Part shown: positions 51,649-60,580 of the stretch, piece after piece
Layout: the number at the start of each line of letters is the position of its first letter
Numbering within the stretch: the stretch's first letter is position 1
Assembly: GCF_009765825.1 (NCBI RefSeq)
Contig: NZ_LMUR01000020.1
Coordinates: 491,500 to 555,499 of the forward strand
DNA length: 64,000 nucleotides
From: Granulicella sp. L60
Lineage (GTDB): Bacteria > Acidobacteriota > Terriglobia > Terriglobales > Acidobacteriaceae
Direction of reading: 5' to 3'
Notes under the pieces: generated by a model
Seen by the model: only the letters and a program-made list of their open reading frames with translations
The model's database searches: none
Told to the model about the DNA's origin: nothing
Translations under genes and position numbers: made by a program

Positions 51649-52398
51649 GTGATCAAGCATCTTCAACGTGTCGGAACGGCCGCAGTCTGCGCCTTTGCTC
51701 TCCTGTGCCTCTCACGCATTGCCAACGGCCAGGCCGTCGTCAGCACCGACGCCACCCCCTTCCACGACGATGTCTCCGGACATCAGCCGCTTGAAATTGG
51801 CGCTCTCGTTCAGGGTGGCTTCGGCGTCACTGAGAACCGTGGCGGCTTCAAGTTCCTTCTTGCAGGCGTTCACGCCGGCAAGGTCCTCACCTCCAACATG
51901 GGGCACGGCCCACTGCGCGGCAACTTCGAGTACGCCGTCGAAGTCTTTCCCTTTTGGCAGTCCTACACGCCGAAGTTTCAGCGTCCGTTTTGCATCAACC
52001 CGCCCGGAACTCCGGAGCAATGCACACCCTTGTACACCGTGGGCGGCACCTACACCGGAGCCTCCATCACGCCCATCATCCTTCGCTGGAACCTCGTCGG
52101 TACCAAACGCATGTCCTTCTGGGGACAAGCAGCCGGAGGCCTCCTCTGGACCAATCACAAGTACCCTGCCTTTGGTGGCGCGCCGTACAACTCACAGAAC
52201 GACGGTCCCAACGCCGACGCCAGCGTATGGAACTTCACCCCGCAGGGAGGCGTAGGGATGCACTACTTCATCCATTCCCGCCGCTCCATCGACTTCAGCG
52301 CCAATGCCGTTCACATCTCCAGCGCCTCTCTGGGAGACCGCAATCCCGGCGTCAACGCAAGCGTCCAGTTCTCGCTCGGCTACAGCTGGTGGAAGTAA
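51649..52398 (+). CDS. PagL-like acyloxyacyl hydrolase family outer-membrane protein
   Basis: The 249-residue protein has a signal peptide (VCAFALLCLSRIANGQ) and short amphipathic strands ending GYSWWK, an outer-membrane barrel profile. The C-terminal AVHISSASLGDRNPGVN matches the lipid A 3-O-deacylase region: His222 and Ser224 fit the catalytic His-x-Ser pair. Fourteen residues after the His, PagL has a catalytic Glu; here it is Asn236, so activity is uncertain. The start is GTG at 51649 with GGAG seven bases upstream. The ftcD gene follows after 16 bases, probably cotranscribed. Confidence 0.8.
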   Translation: MIKHLQRVGTAAVCAFALLCLSRIANGQAVVSTDATPFHDDVSGHQPLEIGALVQGGFGVTENRGGFKFLLAGVHAGKVLTSNMGHGPLRGNFEYAVEVFPFWQSYTPKFQRPFCINPPGTPEQCTPLYTVGGTYTGASITPIILRWNLVGTKRMSFWGQAAGGLLWTNHKYPAFGGAPYNSQNDGPNADASVWNFTPQGGVGMHYFIHSRRSIDFSANAVHISSASLGDRNPGVNASVQFSLGYSWWK

Positions 52399-52414
52399 CT
52401 CACACCGAGTTCCT

Positions 52415-53329
52415 ATGAATCCAGAAGCCATCATCGAGTGCGTTCCCAACTTCTCTGAAGGCACAGATGAAGCCCGGGTCCGCCAGATCGTCGCCGCTAC
52501 CCAGGTGGATGGCGTGCGTCTGCTCGACTGGTCGCTCGACACCGCCCACAACCGCTCCGTCATTACTCTCGCCGGCTCGCCCGAGGGCATCGTCGAAGCC
52601 GCCGTTCGCGCCGCCGGCAAGGCCGCCCAGCTCATCGATCTCACCACCCAGAATGGCGTCCACCCCCGCATAGGCGCGGCCGATGTCATCCCGTTCATCC
52701 CCGTTAGCGGAGCCTCGCTGGCGGAGTGCGCCGTTCTTGCCCGCCAGGCTGGCCTGCTCATCTGGCGCCGCTACGGCGTCCCGGTGTATTTTTACGGAGC
52801 CGCAGCCGCCCGCCCTGACCGCATTCTGCTCGAAGACGTCCGCCGCGGCCAGTTCGAAGGCCTCCGCGACGCCTCCCGCCGAGACGCTGCCCGCCGCCCC
52901 GACATCGGCGGTCCCGATCTCCATCCCACCGCGGGAGCCAGCGCAGTCGGAGCACGCAGCTTCCTCATCGCCTACAACATTCACCTCCAGCAGCCGGACA
53001 TCGCCGCGGCACGCGCCATCGCACGCGACATCCGCGCCGCCAACGGCGGTCTCCACGGCGTTAAAGCCATCGGCGTCCTCGCCAACGGCCGCGCCCAGGT
53101 CAGTATGAACGTTACTGACTTCCGCATCACGCCTATGCACCACGTCTACGCTACCGTCCACCATCTCGCCCAGCGTCACGGCGTCCTCATCCAAGACGCG
53201 GAGCTGATCGGACTCATCCCCCAGGCGGCCTATGAGGAGGGCGCCGAGTGGGTGCGCCAGATCACCGGCTTCGACCCCGACGACAAGGTGCTCGAGCGTA
53301 AGCTGGATTCGCCGATCGCCTGGCCCTAG
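52415..53329 (+). CDS. ftcD: Glutamate formimidoyltransferase
   Basis: FtcD transfers a formimino or formyl group between glutamate and tetrahydrofolate in histidine breakdown and folate balance. The 304-residue protein is the formiminotransferase domain alone: IIECVPNFSEGTDEARVRQI at the N terminus, PRIGAADVIPFIPV, and PHxTAGAxxVGARxFLIAYN-like HPTAGASAVGARSFLIAYNI. The cyclodeaminase domain of the bifunctional eukaryotic form is absent. The ATG at 52415 is chosen; the frame opens 37 codons earlier inside the upstream gene. No hut genes are adjacent. Confidence 0.93.
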   Translation: MNPEAIIECVPNFSEGTDEARVRQIVAATQVDGVRLLDWSLDTAHNRSVITLAGSPEGIVEAAVRAAGKAAQLIDLTTQNGVHPRIGAADVIPFIPVSGASLAECAVLARQAGLLIWRRYGVPVYFYGAAAARPDRILLEDVRRGQFEGLRDASRRDAARRPDIGGPDLHPTAGASAVGARSFLIAYNIHLQQPDIAAARAIARDIRAANGGLHGVKAIGVLANGRAQVSMNVTDFRITPMHHVYATVHHLAQRHGVLIQDAELIGLIPQAAYEEGAEWVRQITGFDPDDKVLERKLDSPIAWP

Positions 53330-53484
53330 TTCGTCGCTCCAGCTAATACAGGCTTCAGGTACCACAAAAGGTGCAACCCTGCTAACCAACCTGGCCCACA
53401 TCCAGTCTTGCCTCTAAAGCGTATTCACGGAAGAATAGAGCTAACGGAGCTACAATCCACGTAGTCCAAGGAGTAAAGGGAATC

Positions 53485-54444
53485 ATGAACACCATTAAGC
53501 ACAACCTATTCACCGCGGCCATTGCCGTTGCATCTATCGTGGCCCCATCGTTTGCCACCGCCGCCCAGCTCTCGAGCGACGCCAAGTCCGCTATTCCCAA
53601 GGAGATCCAGCAGCTGATCGTCGTTGACTACAGGGCGATGCAGAACTCCTCCGCCGCCATGGAGATGAAGGATCGCGTCCTCCCCCCAGAACTCAAGCGC
53701 TTCGAGACCGCCCTCAAGAGCTCCGGCCTCAAGGTCGACTCTGACGCCGACGTTCTCGCCTTCGCCGCCTTCCGTGACGCCGCCGGGCAGGGAACTCGCA
53801 CCGTCGGCATCGCCCAGGGCCAGTTCCACACCCGCGAGATCATGGCCCACTTCACCAAGGACAAGGTCAAGCCCGTCATGCTCCGCAACAACGCCATCTA
53901 TCCCATGGGCACCTCCGGCATGAGCGTCGTCTTCCTCAACCAGACCACCATGGTCTTTGGCGACAGGGAGGCCGTCAAAGAGGCGATGGACGCACGCGAC
54001 GGCATGACTGCCGACTTCCTCGCCAACGGCGACATGGTTAACGAGATGGCAGCTGTCGACTCCAAAGCCGTATGGAGCCTGCTCGACGCCAAGGGCACCC
54101 AGACCATGATGAAGAGCGTGCTCGGCGACGCCGCCCAGCTCACCGACTACGACACCGTCAGCAACCGCATGAAGAGCAGCCGCTACACCATGGACTTCCA
54201 GAACGGCGTCAAGTTCGACATGGCTGTCGTCATGTCCGACACCCTCACCGCCGCCACCGCCGCCACCCTGATGAAGGGTATATCGATCATGAAGAAGACC
54301 TCTGGCTCGCCGCTCGAAAAGTCCGCGCTCGACCAGACCACGATCGACTCGAACGCCGGCACCCTGACCGTCGACTACTCTTCATCCGACAGCCAGTTCG
54401 CCAGTCTCCTCACCTCGCCGCTGTTCCAGTCCGTCGTCAAGTAG
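53485..54444 (+). CDS. Conserved secreted protein of unknown function
   Basis: The 319-residue protein has a signal peptide (LFTAAIAVASIVAPSFATA) and a soluble alpha-beta mature part. Segments include QQLIVVDYRAMQNSSAAMEM, RTVGIAQGQFHTREIMAHF and MSVVFLNQTTMVFGDREAVKEAMDARDGM. The VFGDREAVKEAMDAR pattern recalls secreted proteins of Acidobacteriota with an annotated DUF, but I cannot name the family. AAGGAG precedes the ATG at 53485. A hairpin terminator follows. It may be a periplasmic binding or stress protein; this is not supported by motifs. Confidence 0.75.
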   Translation: MNTIKHNLFTAAIAVASIVAPSFATAAQLSSDAKSAIPKEIQQLIVVDYRAMQNSSAAMEMKDRVLPPELKRFETALKSSGLKVDSDADVLAFAAFRDAAGQGTRTVGIAQGQFHTREIMAHFTKDKVKPVMLRNNAIYPMGTSGMSVVFLNQTTMVFGDREAVKEAMDARDGMTADFLANGDMVNEMAAVDSKAVWSLLDAKGTQTMMKSVLGDAAQLTDYDTVSNRMKSSRYTMDFQNGVKFDMAVVMSDTLTAATAATLMKGISIMKKTSGSPLEKSALDQTTIDSNAGTLTVDYSSSDSQFASLLTSPLFQSVVK

Positions 54445-54478
54445 TCCAGCGCAGAACCTGCAAACCTTTTACCAGACT

Positions 54479-54519
54479 ACACCCGATTAGCCGCGAACAT
54501 CACGCAGCGCATCGGGTGT
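54479..54519 (+). terminator. Intrinsic-type terminator after the secreted protein gene
   Basis: ACACCCGAT (54479-54487) pairs with ATCGGGTGT (54511-54519) in a nine-base-pair stem around a 23-base loop, and TTCCTTTT follows. It sits 34 bases after the stop codon of the upstream gene. Confidence 0.6.
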
Positions 54520-54606
54520 TTCCTTTTGCCGCAGCTAATCCCGGGTTAGTCGCTTGCGGAGTGCTTTGGAGCTGGGAGGCATAAAATTGGAGGCAGGGGT
54601 ATTCCG

Positions 54607-54870
54607 ATGCTATACAAGAAAATCCGCGTGGATGTGATCGTCGTTGCCGATGAAGCCGAGGTCGTTGTCGCAGAGTTGAACGCCGCACTCGATCGGTTGG
54701 AAGAGAGCCACACCCTTTTCGGTGGTGAGATCGAGGCCGTCGCTTTCGAGCATCCGGGAAAACGGAGGAGCTCGGCACTCTCGCACACGGTCGCAGCCGG
54801 CGGGACGGTCGTTGGTGCTCTCAAGACCGCACGTGCAGGCATGGCAGTTGCCCTTCGCGCGGTCATCTGA
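54607..54870 (+). CDS. Small conserved hypothetical protein
   Basis: The 87-residue protein begins MLYKKIRVDVIVVADEAEVV, with alternating hydrophobic residues, then a helix NAALDRLEESHTLFGGEIEAV and a C-terminal TARAGMAVALRAV. It resembles small conserved proteins that I associate with Acidobacteriota, with no assigned role. No membrane segment or signal. Whether the upstream terminator isolates it from the previous gene suggests a separate promoter; none is clear. Confidence 0.6.
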   Translation: MLYKKIRVDVIVVADEAEVVVAELNAALDRLEESHTLFGGEIEAVAFEHPGKRRSSALSHTVAAGGTVVGALKTARAGMAVALRAVI

Positions 54871-54967
54871 TGCAAGACCGTTCCGGCGAAGCGAAGGCCG
54901 TAGAATATTGCAGAATCTGCAGTGAAGCAGTGTCTGTCCTAAGACGCAAGAGGCAGAGAAAGGGCGC

Positions 54968-55320
54968 TCCGATGCCGACAGCGGCGAGGACCAGCGCAAG
55001 CGTTCCGAAGAATCCGATGCCCAGGGTCAGTAGCAGAATGACAGCAACGGAGAAGCCCGGCGATCTCCGTATCTGGCGCAGCGCGAACTGGATGTCGGCC
55101 GCGATCGATTTTCCGTGGCAGGCCATTGCCACGTCTCCCGGCTACGCTGCTCCATGAGCGTGACGTTGCCGAACGCGCGGCGCGCTGCCTGTTCCGCTTT
55201 TGTGCGGGACAGATTCTCCGTGCGCATAAGCTGCTCGGTCTTCTCTTCGATATGTTGACGGAGTTCTTCCCCGAGATCATCATAAAGGCGACGACGGAAG
55301 ATGCGATGAAACCAGTTCAT
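54968..55320 (-). pseudogene. Remnant of an ADOP/MacB-like ABC transporter permease
   Basis: The N-terminal part begins NWFHRIFRRRLYDDLGEELRQ, typical of the permease prefix domain of Acidobacteriota ADOP permeases, and reads to about 55125. A frame change there moves the continuation IQFALRQIRRSPGFSVAVILLLTLGIG into another frame. After that the text jumps straight to FFGTLALVLAAVGI, a C-terminal membrane segment of the family, showing a large internal deletion. The normal protein is about 800 residues. The neighbouring PadR regulator is a usual companion of these permeases. Confidence 0.85.
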
Positions 55321-55332
55321 GCTGCGACCTCC

Positions 55333-55695
55333 TCAGGAGCTAGCCGACCGTCGTGCGGGACCCAGGACCATCTGAATACCTTCCAGCATGCGGTCAAAGC
55401 TGGAGATCTCTTGATCGAGATGGCGCAGGCCGGCGCGCGTCATCTGATAAATTCGCACACGGCGATTCGTGGAAGGAGAAATAGTCCAATCAGCCGTGAC
55501 CAGGTTGGCTTTCAACAGGCGCTGAAGAGCTGGGTAGAGTGAGCCTTCCTCAACTTGAAGCAAGTTGTTGGAGCGCTCCTGGATGTGCTGAACGAGCGCA
55601 TATCCATGGGAGGGGTGTTGGCGCAACGACTCCAGGATCATGATCTCCAGAGCGCCAGGGAACAGATCGCGGGATTTTTCGTTGGGTTTTTCCAT
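55333..55695 (-). CDS. PadR family transcriptional regulator
   Basis: This 120-residue winged-helix regulator begins, from the ATG at 55695, with RDLFPGALEIMILESLRQHPSHGYALVQHIQERS, the standard PadR start, and continues LQVEEGSLYPALQRLLKANLVTADW ... RRVRIYQMTRAGLRHLDQE. PadR proteins often repress membrane transport genes. The frame is open to a TTG at 55713, but the ATG is better placed. It lies 12 bases upstream of the permease remnant in the same direction, so its target operon has probably decayed. Confidence 0.93.
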   Translation of the reverse strand: MEKPNEKSRDLFPGALEIMILESLRQHPSHGYALVQHIQERSNNLLQVEEGSLYPALQRLLKANLVTADWTISPSTNRRVRIYQMTRAGLRHLDQEISSFDRMLEGIQMVLGPARRSASS

Positions 55696-56124
55696 GAAGC
55701 CTGTTTGCTGCAAGCATAAGGCCTTAATGTAAAACTGCCCTCATTAGTCGTCCAAAGTGCATGTTGCTGCAAAGCGTAAACGTCGCTGGCTCTGCAAAGC
55801 TCAACTCTTCCATGCGAGTGCGAGTCTATTCGCTAGATGAAAGCGCTGCGGCCGGAGTTATCCTTAGTCTTGTTGAGTGGAGAGCAGCTTTTGTTCCGTC
55901 AGCTTTCAGATCTATGTGACTATCAACGAAAGTTTCACTTTGAGACGAGCCCTTCGGTTCGAATCAAAAAACCTTTTTGCGTTTCTCAGCCACTATCAAA
56001 GCGGCCCCCGTTTTAGGCCCTCTTGACAGAAATGCTATATCGCCGTTTTATCGCAAGAATATTGCGATCACAAATTCTCTTACGGCTTAACTTCGCTTCT
56101 ATTTGGAACGCCATGGGATCATGG
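55696..56124. other. Non-coding region at the left edge of the AT-richer island
   Basis: I find no gene in these 429 bases between the PadR and AraC genes. Base composition shifts here to more A and T than the sequence to the left. A tRNA T-loop-like GGTTCGAATC near 55955-55964 lacks a tRNA around it. No promoter or repeat is clear. Confidence 0.4.
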
Positions 56125-57099
56125 TTATGACAAATGCTTCCGCCAGTAAGCGGGAGGATATCCGACAATACTCTTGAACACAAATGTGAAATGGGCTTGC
56201 GTTCTAAATCCAAGTTCGAGCGCGACGTGAACGACTGACATCGAAGGATTTCGGAGGAGGGTCTGTGCGTGAGCAATCTTTCGCCGAAGGATGTACCGAT
56301 TTGGCGTATAGCCGGTGGCTGCGCGGAATTGAGCCGCAAAGTGCATTCGTGAAAGTCCAACGGCATTACTAAGCTCGATCAGATATATCGGCTTCAAGAG
56401 GTTGGCCTCGATGTATTCGATCGACCGATTTAGCCGCCATCTTAACAGTGCCGAGGGCTCTTTTCCAGAAAAATTGAGTTGCGCTCTCTTCGAGTCAAGG
56501 GCTAACAAGCGAGACGCAATGGCCAAACTTACGCCGTCGAGAAATACCGGTCCAGCTGGACCACCATTATCATCGACGTCAACCAACATTCGGACGAGGT
56601 GTTTGAGAGTGGGGCAATCTACACGTTTTGTCTTCGATAAAACCAGTGCTTCATTGGGAAGGCGGCCATATGCCGTTTCATAACACTCAGCCAACAGAGC
56701 TTGAGGCAGATACACTCGGAAGGAGGTGAAACCCTCATAATATATTGCCCGAGCCTCTTGAAATGGCTCTTTGATCCAGAGCGAGTCGGCAGAAGCAGAG
56801 CCTCTATAAAACGGCTTACCACCGAATTGCCACTCGCCTCTCGCCGGCTTGCGAGAACATATAAGCATGTGGGCGTCTTCTGCGCCACTGGAAGAGAATT
56901 CTATCGGAGAAGCTGGTTCCGAGAGAACCCACCGAGAAAGTATTACTTGAGGCGCCATTCTGGACGATTCAGCTTCAATTAATGGAGGCTTGAACCATTC
57001 CACCTCAGAGCGAATGAGCGGCGGCCTAGGTAGGAGAGGCTCGCCACCGCTCGGCGGCTCTTTTGACTTGTCAGGTTGCGTGAGTAAAGGCTGCGGCAC
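56125..57099 (-). CDS. AraC family transcriptional regulator
   Basis: The 324-residue protein ends in two helix-turn-helix units of the AraC family: IELSNAVGLSRMHFAAQFRAATGYTPNRYILRRKIAHAQTL then VALELGFRTQAHFTFVFKSIVGYPPAYWRKHL. Residues about 45-210 form an unrecognised N-terminal ligand domain of the type common in stand-alone regulators. It lies in the AT-richer region, near a truncated oxidoreductase and an acyltransferase, and its target is not obvious. Codon use is more mixed than in the genes to the left. Confidence 0.9.
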   Translation of the reverse strand: MPQPLLTQPDKSKEPPSGGEPLLPRPPLIRSEVEWFKPPLIEAESSRMAPQVILSRWVLSEPASPIEFSSSGAEDAHMLICSRKPARGEWQFGGKPFYRGSASADSLWIKEPFQEARAIYYEGFTSFRVYLPQALLAECYETAYGRLPNEALVLSKTKRVDCPTLKHLVRMLVDVDDNGGPAGPVFLDGVSLAIASRLLALDSKRAQLNFSGKEPSALLRWRLNRSIEYIEANLLKPIYLIELSNAVGLSRMHFAAQFRAATGYTPNRYILRRKIAHAQTLLRNPSMSVVHVALELGFRTQAHFTFVFKSIVGYPPAYWRKHLS

Positions 57100-57859
57100 A
57101 AATTCCTCGGAACACAGCGGCTAATAACAGAAAGAAACGAGTGTAGTTTGATTCGAAGCAGCCAAAGCTCCATTGACATGGGACATTGGAATTGTGATCG
57201 CTCACCGTCTCCTCGTCCCCAATTAATGGACCTCGATAGGCGACCAGATCTATAGGTAATTCGTGTTTCTGCGACAATCGCTAAACCGTAGCTGCCGACG
57301 AAAACAGATGCGAGATTTCACCATTCTTCAGCGTTCCACTCTGCTTGCCGCTGCCTCATATTCAACGTTCCGCTTACCAAGCGCCCGTGATTGCTCATTA
57401 AAACTTATTGCAGCAATTCTCTAGAACGAAAAGCCATCTATTAACAGAGATACACCTAAATTTAGGCCTGCACAAGTTGTTAATTCTTAATAGTAGTGAA
57501 GATTTGGTTCGATCTCGTGCCGGGTGGGCATAGCCCGATACACCTCATCGCATATAGATGGAACTTGCGTGCCTCGTCGATCAGGCGACTACGTCTGCAG
57601 AGGAACGCCTTCATCCAGGAGCCAACGACAGATTCGGCGGCACCGATGTTATTCGTCCAGAAGGCAGGATAGGCGTGCATTTTCGGAAAGTCTGATTCAT
57701 TACCGAAAGACGTTCAAGTCAAATGTACGTAGACTCGAAACGTTATAGTTCGGCCTTTGTGCGGAGAAGGCCGTTATAAGCAGATCCTGGGGTGGCCGAA
57801 AAAGAAGCCATCCATTGGACTATCAAGAATCTTGTCTGTAATCACTTCGGAGAATATCA
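57100..57859. other. Long region without recognisable gene
   Basis: In these 760 bases I see only short open frames with no family similarity. The sequence is AT-rich in places, especially around 57400-57500. The only candidate is a 66-residue frame on the minus strand (57480-57680) with Trp- and Cys-rich text, for which I have no support. It may hold decayed genes. Confidence 0.4.
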
Positions 57860-58201
57860 ATGGCTTCTAAGAATTTAGACAGGGTTGTTCCCATGCGCGA
57901 GTCGAGTCAAAATGGTCTTGCCCTAACATCAGTCGAATCATATGACGCGATCGTCCTAGGTAGTGGAGAGGTGGGAAAATACATCGCCTGGAACTTCGCA
58001 TCAGGCGAAAAAAAAACAGCTTTGATCGAACGCCAATATATTGGCGGATCTTGCCCAAACATCGCATGCCTGCCAACAAATGTGAAGTTGGCGTGCCGGA
58101 GAATTCCCCTCGAAACGATGCTACTGCAAGATATCGATGAGGCCCGGCACCCGCCAAGCCATTCTGCCAAGCAAATCCAGAGCCGGCGCGAAGCGCCGTA
58201 A
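57860..58201 (+). pseudogene. Truncated FAD-dependent disulfide oxidoreductase (mercuric reductase / lipoamide dehydrogenase-like)
   Basis: The 113-residue frame contains the N-terminal FAD fold of the family: YDAIVLGSGEVGKYIAWNFA, ALIERQYIGGSCPNIACLP, with the redox-active CxxxxC pair. Complete members have about 450-550 residues. Similarity stops just after the CPNIACLP motif, where the sequence changes to unrelated text and ends. The FAD loop reads GSGEVG and the motif after CLP is shortened. It is an inactive fragment. The acyltransferase begins only eight bases after its stop. Confidence 0.85.
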
Positions 58202-58208
58202 TCTAAAG

Positions 58209-59240
58209 ATGACAGATGCGAAACGCATCGTGCAGATCGACGGGCTCCGCGCCATTGCCGTATTGATGGTTTTTGGTAGTCACTCCTTTGGCTTCCATTT
58301 GCTCTGGACTGGAGTGGACTTATTCTTCGTCCTATCTGGCTTTCTTATCACAGGAATTTTGCTGGAACAGCGCAGACATAAGACTTGGAGCAGCTATCTG
58401 GCCTTGTTTTATCAGCGCCGTATGCAAAGAATTCTTCCTCCCTATCTTCTCTTCCTTGGCCTCACATCGATTTTGTTTGGCATCGGCTGGATGCATCATT
58501 GGTATCTGTTTATATTCCTGATGAACACTGCATCGTTCCGGGAGCTGTCTTATCGCTATTTCCTCGCCGTTCTGTGGTCGCTGGCAGTGGAGGAGCAGTT
58601 TTATATTCTGTGGCCCTTTGCGGTCTACTGGCTTAGCGAGACGGCTCTCGCTTGGTTAGCGGGAACTTTGGTGCTCGTCGCTCCCCTGTTGCGCTGGGGA
58701 GCGACTGCTTTTTTCCCAGGGCATTGGCCAATCCATACCTCGACTCCCTTCCGAATGGACCTGCTGGCGATCGGAGCGCTAATCGCGCTCGCCTGGCGTC
58801 ATTATCGAACGGTTCTCGAACAGCTCAGCGCTTATGCTCTTCTACTGACCGGCATTTCGGTATGCTTCCTGCTCCTGTTTTCTCGGTATCCGTGGTTTCA
58901 AGCCGGTGCAAATAATGTCTCAGCCAGCGTCTGGCTATACGAGCTCAGTCTTCTCGGCTGTGCGGGAGCAGTGTTATGGGCGCTGGGTGGCCGTGGTGTC
59001 GGAATGCTAAAGCTAACACCGCTGGTGTACCTCGGAAGAATAAGTTACAGCTTTTACCTGGTCCACTTCACAGTGATTTCTGTTGTCCGGAATCATCTGC
59101 ATCATATCCTCCTTGCAAGAGCGATAGCCTTCGCCGTTTCCTTTATCTACGCTGCGCTTTCCTGGCATCTCCTGGAGCGGCCCACGCTGTATGGGCTTGT
59201 CAGTCCTCACAGTCAAATGGGGGTAGGGGTAAGGGAATAG
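58209..59240 (+). CDS. Acyltransferase family 3 membrane protein (OafA/YrhL-like)
   Basis: The 343-residue protein begins at the ATG at 58209. It has RIVQIDGLRAIAVLMVFGSHS, with the family Arg and His, then WTGVDLFFVLSGFLITGILL, YQRRMQRILPPYLLF, LWSLAVEEQFYILWPF and YLGRISYSFYLVHF. About ten membrane segments can be drawn. Members O-acylate polysaccharides or lipids at the membrane. It looks complete, unlike its neighbours. The frame opens further upstream through the reductase fragment, but conserved text starts just after 58209. The acceptor is unknown. Confidence 0.92.
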   Translation: MTDAKRIVQIDGLRAIAVLMVFGSHSFGFHLLWTGVDLFFVLSGFLITGILLEQRRHKTWSSYLALFYQRRMQRILPPYLLFLGLTSILFGIGWMHHWYLFIFLMNTASFRELSYRYFLAVLWSLAVEEQFYILWPFAVYWLSETALAWLAGTLVLVAPLLRWGATAFFPGHWPIHTSTPFRMDLLAIGALIALAWRHYRTVLEQLSAYALLLTGISVCFLLLFSRYPWFQAGANNVSASVWLYELSLLGCAGAVLWALGGRGVGMLKLTPLVYLGRISYSFYLVHFTVISVVRNHLHHILLARAIAFAVSFIYAALSWHLLERPTLYGLVSPHSQMGVGVRE

Positions 59241-59275
59241 GAGCTGGGCTGCTGGCGGATCTCGCCCGCGAATCC

Positions 59276-59690
59276 TTATTTCGCTAGCCGCGTGGCATCA
59301 TGGACCACTTTGAAGCAGGGAATCTTTCCGGTGGTCTGATCGTTCAGCACACTTCGCGTGCTGGCGTCCAAGATATTGCTATCGCCGGGCGCCAGGAAGA
59401 AGCTCTGGCCTGTCGCATCGCACTCTGGATAGTGGGTCAGCCGACGGATATGTATGGACCAGCTTCACGCTCTGATGGGCGTCCCTTTAATATTGATATC
59501 CGCCAGGTAGATCTCCTGGTTGCCTGATCCCTGATAAATAGTAGAGGAGCTGATCGCCAGAATGCTGACCTCGGCCTTCTATTGCTTGGCAGTAAACTTG
59601 TACACAGGGTTCTCGGCAAAAGCGCACACTCTTCCTGAAAAGAGAAAGGAGATCGAAAGAACGGGAATCGAAAATGTCGAACGCAAATTG
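59276..59690 (-). pseudogene. Pseudogene of a small secreted protein, two in-frame stops
   Basis: One minus-strand frame reads as a protein of about 138 residues: a signal peptide (FSIPVLSISFLFSGRVCAFA), KFTAKQ, a TAG stop at 59579-59581, then AEVSILAISSSTIYQGSGNQEIYLADINIKG, a TGA stop at 59465-59467, and SFFLAPGDSNILDAS to the end. The text on each side of both stops is protein-like and continuous in frame. I do not recognise the family. The start codon is uncertain because the frame is open upstream. Confidence 0.45.
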
Positions 59691-59897
59691 AGTAGGAAAA
59701 CTATATTTACGTTTTCCCGTGGCGAGATCCACACCGTATTCGTTAGTCGAAAATGGCAAAACTCCAGGTTGGCTCTGCCCCCTAGCCACCTCGGTTGCAA
59801 TTGCTGAATGAGCAACCAAGATTACGACGGCGATTCGGACACCTGAGGATTGACAAGTGTGGCGGGTAAGCAGAAAGGGCGCAGCAGACGAACCGCA

Positions 59898-60134
59898 ATA
59901 GGGAAGCAGGAGACCCTTGGTGCGGACTTCCAAGCGGTCATCTGGGAAGCCGTAAACGTCAACGTACTTGCCCACAAGACCTTCGGAAAGAGAATTTCGC
60001 TCCAGGATGATCCGCTTGCGGTCATATGACAAGGTCAACTGGCTTCCGACGTAGCGTTGCTCGCGGTGGCACAAGATATCGATCAGTTTCTCGATGGGAA
60101 TGGAGAGTGGCGGCCGGTGCAGATCTTCAGGGCG
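59898..60134 (-). mobile_element. C-terminal remnant of an ISNCY-family transposase
   Basis: About 79 residues match the C-terminal part of ISNCY (IS1202-like) transposases: PEDLHRPP, ILCHREQRYVGSQLTLSYDRK, VGKYVDVYGFPDDRLEVR, KGLLLPY. The N-terminal helix-turn-helix and the DDE catalytic core are missing. Beyond about 59898 the frame continues with unrelated text. No terminal inverted repeats were found. It is a decayed insertion sequence scrap within the island. Confidence 0.8.
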
Positions 60135-60253
60135 CGATCGAAAACAAAGTTTTAACATCACACTCAACTAATTCCGGGGCGCCGACGGATCTTGAACACC
60201 AACCGACGTGGCGAAATTCATATCCTATCGGCATCTGCTCCGCATTCTTGCTC

Positions 60254-60580
60254 ATGAGTTGGTTGGATTTCAGGATAGGGTCAACGCTTGCAGGTCCCCA
60301 TTCAAATCAGCTCATCTGGGCCCTGTGGCTGTTGGTCTCCGTACTACTTGCTCTATGGCTCGCAATCGCTCCAGGGACAACATGGCTTTTTGCTGTTTGC
60401 GCTGCCGTATTACGATCATTTGAGAAGACGGCCGTGATGGCATATTGTTGGTCGAAATACGGCGCCGGCCATGTGACAGTGATTATGGACACAGATTTTT
60501 CTTCCAGAGATTTACGTTTTCTTATCCACCTTTTGGCTGGGACAACGGTTATCTCATATTTCGCATGCGAAAGGCATTGA
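60254..60580 (+). CDS. Hypothetical small membrane protein, possibly incomplete
   Basis: The frame runs from well upstream; the first ATG giving a sensible protein is at 60254, for 108 residues. Segments LIWALWLLVSVLLALWLAIA and TTWLFAVCAAVLRSFEKTAVMAY are probable membrane helices. It continues VTVIMDTDFSSRDLRFLIHLLAGTTVISYF. The text upstream, including an extra hydrophobic stretch before 60254, suggests a longer original gene whose 5' end was lost, perhaps where the transposase remnant lies. Family not recognised. Confidence 0.45.
   Translation: MSWLDFRIGSTLAGPHSNQLIWALWLLVSVLLALWLAIAPGTTWLFAVCAAVLRSFEKTAVMAYCWSKYGAGHVTVIMDTDFSSRDLRFLIHLLAGTTVISYFACERH

Noticed and set aside
55940..55980. 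tRNA gene suggested by GGTTCGAATC
   Set aside because: No matching T-stem, anticodon arm or acceptor stem could be drawn.
57480..57680. 66-residue minus-strand frame
   Set aside because: Looks weakly protein-like but has no recognisable motif, ribosome site or neighbour support.
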